A stretch of DNA of 64,000 nucleotides from Bradyrhizobium zhanjiangense (GTDB taxonomy: Bacteria > Pseudomonadota > Alphaproteobacteria > Rhizobiales > Xanthobacteraceae), in assembly GCF_004114935.1 (NCBI RefSeq), contig NZ_CP022221.1, positions 1,633,001 to 1,697,000 of the forward strand. The letters run 5' to 3'. Positions 57,902-64,000 of the stretch are shown here, in pieces. Numbering within the stretch: the stretch's first letter is position 1; every line of letters begins with the position of its first letter. Position numbers and translations under genes: made by a program. The notes under the pieces were generated by a model. That model worked only from the letters and a program-made list of their open reading frames with translations. It was not told the DNA's origin and did not search any database.

Positions 57902-58366
57902 ATGAACACTGAGGCCATTTCCATTCGCCGCGCGCGCCGCGACGATGTCGCCGCGATCGTGGCGATGCTCGCCGATGATCATCTCGGACGCGGGCGTGAG
58001 CGCGTCGAGGATCCGCTGCCCGCCGCCTATGACGAGGCATTCGCGCGGGTCGAGCGCGATCCGAATCTGACGCTTGTGGTCGCCGAGAGCGAGGGCAGGG
58101 TGGTCGGCTGCCTGCAACTCGCGATCCTGCCCGGCATCAGCTCGCAAGGCGGCGTGCGCGGCCTGCTCGAAGACGTCCGCGTTGCTTCCGATTGTCGCAG
58201 CCGCGGCATCGGCGAGCGTTTGGTGCAATGGGCGATCGCGGAAGCGAAAGCGCGCGGCTGCCATCTGGTCGAGCTGCTGACGCATCAGACGCGCGTCGAC
58301 GCGCAGCGCTTCTATACGCGGCTCGGATTCGCTGCGAGCCATGTGGGCATGACTGTCCGCTTTTGA
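57902..58366 (+). CDS. GNAT family N-acetyltransferase
   Basis: A 154-residue acetyltransferase with N-terminal ISIRRARRDDVAAIVAMLAD, motif A as LLEDVRVASDCRSRGIGERL (the R-x-x-G-I-G acetyl-CoA loop) and motif B with HLVELLTHQTRVDAQRFYTR and LGF. The late LTHQTRVDAQRFYTRLGF resembles the PhnO/aminoalkyl-type GNATs, but the substrate is unknown. ATG 57902 has GGAG at eight bases; in operon with the GST. Confidence 0.92.
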   Translation: MNTEAISIRRARRDDVAAIVAMLADDHLGRGRERVEDPLPAAYDEAFARVERDPNLTLVVAESEGRVVGCLQLAILPGISSQGGVRGLLEDVRVASDCRSRGIGERLVQWAIAEAKARGCHLVELLTHQTRVDAQRFYTRLGFAASHVGMTVRF

Positions 58367-58625
58367 GGCAGCAAGAGCGTTTCAAACGAAGTGGATACCG
58401 GTTCGCGTAAAGAAAACGCGTCAAGACGAGATTCTGGAGCCCTGTTCTGATTCTATTGTAACGAAAGTGGCTCTAGCCGCGGGCCTTGCGCGATCAGCAC
58501 ATCCGGATCGCGCATTCGTTCATCTTAAGAGCTGATAAACTACCTGACCGTCGTTCATGTTTGTACAAGAACGAACGGTGCTACGGCAGCGTCAGACACC
58601 GAGCTCGGTCGGTTCGGGGATTTCG

Positions 58626-58832
58626 ATGACAAGCTATTCGATGATCAAGGTCGGCAACGACTACGTCGTGCAGGTCAATAACAAATGCATTTTGAAGGTC
58701 GGCAGCCGCCGCAAAGCCGCGCAATTGATCAGCGAGGCCACGGACTTGCTGAATGCGCTCGCTGCCGTCGAATCCCCTGGTATCGCGCCAGAGGCGCCTT
58801 CACTCCCCCGTGAGACGCCGGAACTTCCTTGA
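58626..58832 (+). CDS. small protein of unknown function, 68 residues
   Basis: Starts MTSYSMIKVGNDYVVQVNNK, then CILKVGSRRKAAQLISEATD and a proline/glutamate tail. The first 40 residues read as two strands and a helix. ATG 58626 follows GGGGATTTCG at eight bases; the frame is open from 58557 but the extension is not supported. It precedes serC by 76 bases, with a possible RNA leader between. Upstream (58367-58625) the sequence is AT-richer, with no gene seen. Confidence 0.65.
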   Translation: MTSYSMIKVGNDYVVQVNNKCILKVGSRRKAAQLISEATDLLNALAAVESPGIAPEAPSLPRETPELP

Positions 58833-58844
58833 CTGCCCTTCCCG

Positions 58845-58908
58845 ATTCCCGTATCAGCCGCGGCGGGACACCTCCCCCCAACGGGAGGCTTACTATCTGG
58901 AAGGGTAG
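58845..58908 (+). promoter_or_regulatory. serC leader, candidate serC RNA motif
   Basis: Just before serC a hairpin (cctccc / gggagg, 58871-58888) is preceded by gccgcggcgggaca and followed by cttactatctggaaggg. Its place and look fit the serC motif, a conserved leader described in alphaproteobacteria upstream of serC-serA. I could not align it to the covariance model, so the call is tentative. Confidence 0.5.
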
Positions 58909-60084
58909 ATGATGACTGTAGCGAAGCCCGCTTCGCGGCCGAACGTGCCGCACTTCTCCTCCGGCCCCTGCGCCAAGCGCCCCGGCTGGAACGCCCAAAA
59001 TCTCAAGGACGCAGCCCTCGGTCGCTCGCATCGCGCGAAGATCGGCAAGGCCAAGCTCAAGCTCGCGATCGATCTGACGCGCGAAGTGCTCGAGGTCCCC
59101 GCCGATTACCGCATCGGCATCGTGCCGGCCTCCGATACCGGCGCGGTCGAGATGGCGCTGTGGTCGCTGCTCGGTGCGCGGCCCGTCACCACGCTCGCCT
59201 GGGAATCCTTCGGCGAAGGCTGGGTCAGCGACATCGTGAAGGAATTGAAGCTCAAGGACGTCACCAAGCTGAACGCAGCCTATGGTGAGATCCCCGACCT
59301 CTCCAAGGTGGATCCCAAGAGCGACGTCGTCTTCACCTGGAACGGCACCACCTCCGGCGTGCGCGTGCCGAATGCGGACTGGATCAGCGCCAACCGCGAA
59401 GGGCTCACGATCTGCGACGCGACCTCGGCCGCTTTCGCGCAGCCGCTCGATTTCGCAAAACTCGACGTCGTCACCTTCTCCTGGCAGAAGGCGCTCGGCG
59501 GCGAGGCCGCGCACGGCATGCTGATCCTCTCGCCCCGCGCGGTGGAACGGCTTGAGACCTACAAGCCGGCCTGGCCGCTGCCGAAGATTTTCCGCATGAC
59601 CAAGGGCGGCAAGATCAACGAAGGCATCTTCGTCGGCGAGACCATCAACACGCCCTCGATGCTCTGCGTCGAGGATTATCTCGATGCGCTGAACTGGGCC
59701 AAGTCGATCGGCGGCCTCAAGGCGCTGATCGCGCGTGCCGACGCCAACACCAAGGTGCTCGCCGACTGGAAGGCGAAGACGCCGTGGATCGACTTCCTGG
59801 CGAAGGATCCTTCGATCCGCTCCAACACCTCGGTGTGCCTGAAGTTCACCGATCCCGCGATTACCTCGCTCTCCGAGGACGCGCAGGCCGACTTCTCCAA
59901 GAAGCTGGTCGCGCTGGTCGAGAAGGAAGGCGCCGGCTTCGACTTCGCTTATTACCGCGACGCGCCGGCCGGCCTGCGCATCTGGTGCGGCGCCACTGTC
60001 GAGGCCAAGGACGTCGAGCTCTTGACGCAGTGGATCGATTGGGCCTTTGCCGAGACCAAGGCGCAGCTGGCCAAGGCAGCGTGA
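58909..60084 (+). CDS. serC: phosphoserine aminotransferase
   Basis: SerC converts 3-phosphohydroxypyruvate and glutamate to phosphoserine, the second step of serine synthesis; it can also serve pyridoxine synthesis. The 391-residue protein is the alphaproteobacterial/archaeal-like form: [13 protein letters not shown] at the start, [46 protein letters not shown] and the PLP lysine K194 in [15 protein letters not shown]. Two ATGs (58909, 58912) follow GGAAGGG. serA lies 215 bases downstream with a repeat between. Confidence 0.95.
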   Translation: MMTVAKPASRPNVPHFSSGPCAKRPGWNAQNLKDAALGRSHRAKIGKAKLKLAIDLTREVLEVPADYRIGIVPASDTGAVEMALWSLLGARPVTTLAWESFGEGWVSDIVKELKLKDVTKLNAAYGEIPDLSKVDPKSDVVFTWNGTTSGVRVPNADWISANREGLTICDATSAAFAQPLDFAKLDVVTFSWQKALGGEAAHGMLILSPRAVERLETYKPAWPLPKIFRMTKGGKINEGIFVGETINTPSMLCVEDYLDALNWAKSIGGLKALIARADANTKVLADWKAKTPWIDFLAKDPSIRSNTSVCLKFTDPAITSLSEDAQADFSKKLVALVEKEGAGFDFAYYRDAPAGLRIWCGATVEAKDVELLTQWIDWAFAETKAQLAKAA

Positions 60085-60095
60085 GTTTCTTTTTC

Positions 60096-60226
60096 GCCTC
60101 TCCCCGTTCTTACGGGGAGAGGCCGGATTGCGCAGCAATCCGGGTGAGGGGCTCTCTCCGCTTGCACCTTCGCCTGTGGCTGCCCCTCACCCCAACCCTC
60201 TCCCCGTAAGAACGGGGAGAGGGGGA
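60096..60226. repeat. intergenic palindromic repeat, family E
   Basis: cctctccccgttcttacggg and the mirrored cctctccccgtaagaacggggagagg around ggattgcgcagcaatcc, inserted between serC and serA. Confidence 0.9.
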
Positions 60227-60299
60227 AGACAAAGCCTCTTCATTCAATTCGGCCATCGCAGGCCGATCCTCCCTTTAGGGAAGGCGAAGGATCATCCCC

Positions 60300-61889
60300 A
60301 TGACCAAACCCAAAGTTCTCATTTCCGACGCGCTCTCGCCCGCAGCCGTGCAGATCTTCAAGGACCGCGGCGTCGAGGTCGACTTCCAGCCCAATCTCGG
60401 CAAGGACAAGGACAAGCTCGCCGAGATCATCGGCAATTATGACGGCCTCGCGATCCGCTCCGCGACCAAAGCGACGGCCAAGATTATCGACAAGGCCACG
60501 AAGCTGAAGGTGATTGGCCGCGCCGGCATCGGCGTCGACAATGTCGAGATTCCCGCCGCCACGGCCAAGGGCATCATCGTGATGAACACGCCGTTCGGCA
60601 ATTCGATCACGACCGCCGAGCACGCCATCACCCTGATGCTCGCGCTCGCCCGCGAGATCCCGCAGGCCGACGCCTCGACCCAGGCCGGCAAGTGGGAGAA
60701 GAACCGCTTCATGGGCGTCGAGATCACCGGCAAGGTGCTGGGCGTCGTCGGCTGCGGCAATATCGGCTCGATCGTCGCCGACCGCGCGCTCGGCCTGCGC
60801 ATGAAGGTGATCGCGTTCGATCCGTTCCTGTCGCCGGAGCGCGCCAAGGACATTGGCGTCGAGAAGGTCGATCTCGACGATCTCCTCAAGCGCGCCGACT
60901 TCATCACCCTGCACACGCCGCTCACCGAGAAGACCAGGAACATCATCGACGCGGCCGCGATCGCCAAGATGAAGAAGGGCGTGCGCCTGATCAACTGCGC
61001 CCGCGGCGGCCTCGTCGACGAGCAGGCCGTGGTCGATGCGCTCAATTCCAAGCACATCGCCGGCGCCGCCTTCGACGTCTTCATCGAGGAGCCTGCGACG
61101 TCCAACGTGCTGTTCGGCCATCCCAACGTGATCTGCACGCCGCATCTCGGCGCCTCCACCACGGAAGCGCAGGAGAACGTCGCGCTCCAGGTCGCCGAGC
61201 AGATGTCGGACTATCTGCTCACCGGTGCGATCTCGAACGCGGTCAACTTCCCCTCGATCACCGCGGAAGAAGCGCCGAAGCTGAAGCCGTTCATCGCGCT
61301 CGCCGAGAAGCTCGGCTCGTTCGCCGGCCAGCTTACCGAAAGCGGCATCCTCAAGGTCGAGATCACCTATGAGGGCCACGTCGCCGAGATGAAGATCAAG
61401 GCGATCACCTCCGCCGTGCTGTCGGGCCTGCTGCGGCCGATGCTGGGCGAGGTCAACGTGGTGTCCGCGCCCGTCGTCGCCAAGGAGCGTGGCATGGTGG
61501 TGGACGAGATCGTGCGCGCTGCCCAGAGCGACTATGAGAGCCTGATCACCGTCACCGTCACCACCGAGCGGCAGGAGCGGTCGGTCTCGGGCACCGTCTA
61601 TGCCGACGGCAAGCCGCGCCTCGTCGACATCAAGGGCATCCGCGTCGATGCCGAGTTCGGCAAGTCGATGATCTACGTCACCAACGAGGACAAGCCCGGC
61701 TTCATCGGCAGGTTCGCCAGCCTGCTCGGCGACGCCAAGATCAACATCGCCACCTTCCATCTCGGCCGCGTCGCACCTGGCAGCGATGCCATTGCCCTCG
61801 TCGAGGTCGACGGCGCGGTGCCGACGGACGTGCTCGCCAAGGTGCAGGCGCTGCCGCAGGTCAAGCAGGCCAAGGCGCTGACGTTCTGA
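60300..61889 (+). CDS. serA: D-3-phosphoglycerate dehydrogenase (long form)
   Basis: SerA oxidises 3-phosphoglycerate with NAD and commits carbon to serine. The 529-residue type I enzyme has a substrate domain, the Rossmann domain (VVGCGNIGSIVADRALGL), catalytic Arg in NCARGGLVDE, Glu in DVFIEEPA and His in CTPHLGAST, an intervening ASB domain (about 320-450) and a C-terminal ACT domain (MIYVTNEDKPGFIGRFASLL) that often binds serine for feedback. ATG 60300. Two small hairpins (60249-60266 and 60271-60280) precede its ribosome binding site. Confidence 0.97.
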   Translation: MTKPKVLISDALSPAAVQIFKDRGVEVDFQPNLGKDKDKLAEIIGNYDGLAIRSATKATAKIIDKATKLKVIGRAGIGVDNVEIPAATAKGIIVMNTPFGNSITTAEHAITLMLALAREIPQADASTQAGKWEKNRFMGVEITGKVLGVVGCGNIGSIVADRALGLRMKVIAFDPFLSPERAKDIGVEKVDLDDLLKRADFITLHTPLTEKTRNIIDAAAIAKMKKGVRLINCARGGLVDEQAVVDALNSKHIAGAAFDVFIEEPATSNVLFGHPNVICTPHLGASTTEAQENVALQVAEQMSDYLLTGAISNAVNFPSITAEEAPKLKPFIALAEKLGSFAGQLTESGILKVEITYEGHVAEMKIKAITSAVLSGLLRPMLGEVNVVSAPVVAKERGMVVDEIVRAAQSDYESLITVTVTTERQERSVSGTVYADGKPRLVDIKGIRVDAEFGKSMIYVTNEDKPGFIGRFASLLGDAKINIATFHLGRVAPGSDAIALVEVDGAVPTDVLAKVQALPQVKQAKALTF

Positions 61890-61905
61890 TCGCGCTCTCA
61901 CCGTC

Positions 61906-61989
61906 GTCATGGCCGGGATTGTCCCGGCCATCCACGTCTTGGCACTCGGCACGAAGAACGTGGATGCCCGGGACAAGCCCGGGCATGAC
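61906..61989. repeat. intergenic palindromic repeat, family F
   Basis: gtcatggccgggattgtccc, ggccatccacgtctt / aagaacgtggatgcc and cgggacaagcccgggcatgac. Single arms of the same type at 10256 and 42984. Confidence 0.88.
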
Positions 61990-62034
61990 GCGCGAATAGA
62001 GTCACGCTCCTATCGATATTCCGACCCGCGGAAC

Positions 62035-62072
62035 AACGCCGCCTCCAATACCTGGAGGCGGCGTTTTATTTT
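62035..62072 (+). terminator. intrinsic terminator of the serine operon
   Basis: A 13-bp perfect stem (aacgccgcctcca / tggaggcggcgtt) with a 5-base loop and a TTTTATTTT tail, 145 bases after serA. Confidence 0.93.
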
Positions 62073-62148
62073 CCCGCGCTCGCCAAACTTTGTGTACCAA
62101 TGGCGATAAGGACGCTCCGTTCAAAATCGTTCAAAAAGGGAGAACACA

Positions 62149-63321
62149 ATGCGTGAAGCCGTCATCGTTTCCTATGCGCGCACGGGCCTTGCCAAATCCG
62201 GCCGCGGCGGGTTCAACATCACGCCGCCGATGTCGCTCGCGGCGCACGCGATCCAGCACGCGGTGAAGCGCGCCGGCGTCGACAAGGACTATGTCGAGGA
62301 CTGCTATCTCGGCAATTGCGCCCATGGCGCGCCGAACATCGGCCGCCAGGCCGCGCTGCTCGCAGGGCTCCCGAAGACCACCGCCGGCGTCTCGGTGAAC
62401 CGCTTCTGCTCCTCGGGGCTGCAGACCATCGCGATGGCCGCCAACTCGATCCGCTCCGACGGCGCCGACTGCATCGTCGCCGGCGGGGTCGAGAGCATCT
62501 CGATTCCGGGCGGCGGCTCGCCGAAGGAGTCGATCGATCCGGAACTGCTCAAGGTCGCGCCCGACATCTTCATGGCGATGATCGACACCGCCGACATCGT
62601 CGCCGAGCGCTACAAGCTCAGCCGCGAATATCAGGACGAGTTCTCGCTGGAATCGCAGCGCCGCATGGCCGCGGCGCAGCAGGCCGGCAAGTTCAAGGAC
62701 GAGATCGTCCCGATGAAGACCAAGATGAAGGTCGTCGACAAGCAGACCAAGGCCGAGAGCATCGTCGACTACGTCGTCGATCGCGACGAGTGCAACCGGC
62801 CCGACACCACGATGGAAGGCCTTGCCAAGCTCGAGCCGGTCAAGGGTCCCGGCAAGTTCGTCACCGCCGGCAATGCCAGCCAGCTCTCCGACGGCGCCGC
62901 CGCCGTGGTGCTGATGGAAGCCAAGGACGCCGAGAAGCGCGGCCTCAAGCCGCTCGGCCGCTTCGTCGCCTGGGCGACCGCGGGCTGCGAGCCCGACGAG
63001 ATGGGCATCGGCCCGGTGTTCGCGATCCCGAAGCTGCTGAAGCGCACCGGCCTCAAGATCGACGACATCGATCTGTGGGAGCTCAACGAAGCCTTCGCCA
63101 GCCAGTGCCTGTATTGCCGCGACAAGCTCGAGATCGATCCCGCCAAGTACAACGTCAACGGCGGCTCGATCGCGATCGGCCATCCCTTCGGCATGACCGG
63201 CGCGCGGCTCACCGGCCATTTGCTGCAGGAAGGCGCACGCCGCAAGGCCAAGTGGGGCGTGGTGACGATGTGCATCGGCGGCGGCCAGGGTGGCGCCGGC
63301 CTGTTCGAGATCTACAGCTGA
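62149..63321 (+). CDS. thiolase (acetyl-CoA C-acyltransferase)
   Basis: A 390-residue thiolase: nucleophile Cys87 in VNRFCSSGLQT, catalytic His in NVNGGSIAIGHPFGMTGAR, and the second cysteine in MCIGGGQGGAGLFE. The WELNEAFASQ segment and AGGVESIS are also standard. It could act in degradation (FadA-type beta-oxidation) or condensation; the lone setting and the Gly-rich IPGGGSPKESIDPE loop do not decide. ATG 62149 follows GGGAGAACACA. Terminators on both sides show a single-gene unit. Confidence 0.94.
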   Translation: MREAVIVSYARTGLAKSGRGGFNITPPMSLAAHAIQHAVKRAGVDKDYVEDCYLGNCAHGAPNIGRQAALLAGLPKTTAGVSVNRFCSSGLQTIAMAANSIRSDGADCIVAGGVESISIPGGGSPKESIDPELLKVAPDIFMAMIDTADIVAERYKLSREYQDEFSLESQRRMAAAQQAGKFKDEIVPMKTKMKVVDKQTKAESIVDYVVDRDECNRPDTTMEGLAKLEPVKGPGKFVTAGNASQLSDGAAAVVLMEAKDAEKRGLKPLGRFVAWATAGCEPDEMGIGPVFAIPKLLKRTGLKIDDIDLWELNEAFASQCLYCRDKLEIDPAKYNVNGGSIAIGHPFGMTGARLTGHLLQEGARRKAKWGVVTMCIGGGQGGAGLFEIYS

Positions 63322-63342
63322 TCCAGGCCGCAGGAACGCGAA

Positions 63343-63374
63343 AGGGCACGGCGCCGCAAGCGCCGTGCCTTTTT
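63343..63374 (+). terminator. intrinsic terminator after the thiolase gene
   Basis: Stem ggcacggcg / cgccgtgcc with loop ccgcaag and a TTTTTATTT tail, 22 bases after the stop. Confidence 0.92.
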
Positions 63375-63515
63375 ATTTGAGTTTATTTGAGCGCCTACGC
63401 GGGAACTCGGGCAAATCACGCGATCAACCTCTACGGTGCTATTCTAATAAAGACAACCGCAGCGAAAGGTGCTAAAGCTTGCTTGCGATGCAGCTTGCAA
63501 TGGGGAGGGGCGCAA

Positions 63516-64000
63516 ATGGCCTTTTCGGACCCGAGCTTGGCGATCCAAAACATCATAGACGCGGCCGTCAGCGATTACATGGGGATGGCAGTCTACGTCT
63601 TCACGGATTTTGACGGCTCCGGCACCCCCTCCGCAAAGTTCTTCTCTCCCTCTAAGACTGAAGTCTGGGACTCAAATCATGATGTCGTGAGCGCTGCGAA
63701 GCTGCCAAATACTCTGTTCGAAATCGGATCCATTTCAAAAGTTTTCACGTCCAGGATTTTTTACAGTCTTCAAGGCACATATGATGGAAATACGGTTGGG
63801 TCCTGCATGCCCTCGATTTCCCTGCCGGTAGCGATCAGCGGGATTCCGGTTGCCGATATCGTCACTTATGCTTCTGGGTTTCCGCAGGACAATGACGAGC
63901 CCCCCGATCCGCGGGGACAGTTCTGCCCGCCCAGCAACTTGCAGAACCTCGCCGACCTCGTCGATTGGTTCAACAGCGGACAGCACTCGTCCTGGATCTG
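63516..64000 (+). CDS. serine hydrolase of the beta-lactamase (class C-like) family, 5' part
   Basis: An open frame from ATG 63516 (GGGGAGGGG seven bases upstream) to the window end, 161 codons seen. The SxxK catalytic motif is FEIGSISKVFTS with S72 and K75, as in class C beta-lactamases, D-aminopeptidases and esterases of this fold; YASGFPQDN follows at the usual distance as the LTSGLP-type segment. No signal peptide precedes it, so it would be cytosolic or use another route. Base composition is visibly less GC-rich than the neighbours, suggesting a later arrival. The YxN and KTG-type boxes lie beyond the edge. Confidence 0.85.
   Translation, partial: MAFSDPSLAIQNIIDAAVSDYMGMAVYVFTDFDGSGTPSAKFFSPSKTEVWDSNHDVVSAAKLPNTLFEIGSISKVFTSRIFYSLQGTYDGNTVGSCMPSISLPVAISGIPVADIVTYASGFPQDNDEPPDPRGQFCPPSNLQNLADLVDWFNSGQHSSWI

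Noticed and set aside
56218..57924. 568-codon leftward frame over the barrel and GST genes
   Set aside because: Crosses two real genes and a terminator, no start signal, no family likeness.
60240..61976. 578-codon leftward frame over serA
   Set aside because: Shadow of serA; rich in Asp, His and Gly from reversed codons.

Overview
The window is a 64 kb piece of a GC-rich alphaproteobacterial chromosome, most likely Bradyrhizobium or a close relative. This is inferred from the gene content (petP/petR-like regulators, RibH2 under an FMN riboswitch, long UvrB, single-domain IsdG-type heme oxygenase, Omp25-like barrels), the codon bias and the many copies of short palindromic intergenic repeats seen in that group. 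No species call is made. I see no rRNA, tRNA, CRISPR array, insertion sequence or phage module. The region is core chromosome with a scatter of lineage-specific small genes.

Layout. 1-4.3 kb: end of an outer-membrane barrel, cspA, rlmJ, RNase T2 and three small exported proteins. 4.4-7.1 kb: a leftward operon of MarR regulator, OmpR-type response regulator and histidine kinase, divergent from ilvE and hisS (7.4-10.2 kb). 10.3-16 kb: tautomerase, thioesterase, proC with a YbjN protein, FMN riboswitch plus ribH, prs and a lipoprotein. 16.2-19 kb: pgeF, a MidA/NDUFAF7-type methyltransferase and lgt. 19.4-24 kb: ubiK, rplY-pth-ychF, a DUF4282 protein and two MaoC hydratases. 24-28 kb: small membrane proteins, a helical protein, an exported barrel-like protein, an NTF2-like protein and a frameshifted membrane gene. 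28-31 kb: uvrB. 31-35 kb: zinc-ribbon proteins, a LysR regulator divergent from a TauE/SafE exporter, and a GST. 35.3-38.1 kb: an overlapping DUF1800-DUF1501 pair. 38-44.5 kb: IsdG-like monooxygenase, aldo/keto reductase, GNAT, PAS membrane protein, two tiny membrane proteins, GST and aspartate aminotransferase. 44.9-51.7 kb: DUF992 protein, an EF-G paralogue, a small HTH protein with an AT-rich operator, a SulP transporter, aroE and an exported protein. 51.9-57.2 kb: FMN-dependent lactate dehydrogenase, glmM, an MFS remnant and two outer-membrane barrels. 57.3-64 kb: GST, GNAT, serC-serA, a thiolase and the start of a beta-lactamase-like serine hydrolase cut by the window end.

Together the genes cover amino-acid metabolism (ilvE, proC, aatA, aroE, serC, serA), translation (hisS, rplY, pth, ychF, rlmJ, EF-G-like), nucleotide and cofactor supply (prs, ribH), envelope building (lgt, glmM, barrels), DNA repair (uvrB) and redox/xenobiotic handling (three GSTs, aldo/keto reductase).

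No clearly new multigene system is visible. The best leads are an EF-G paralogue whose catalytic switch II histidine is a serine; an IsdG-type enzyme with the W67/H77 pair but no heme-uptake neighbours; tiny membrane and acidic proteins too short for routine gene calling; a TTAA-N7-TTAA (CtrA-type) box before one barrel gene; a three-part inverted-repeat operator before a small HTH gene; and a less GC-rich serine hydrolase entering at the right edge.
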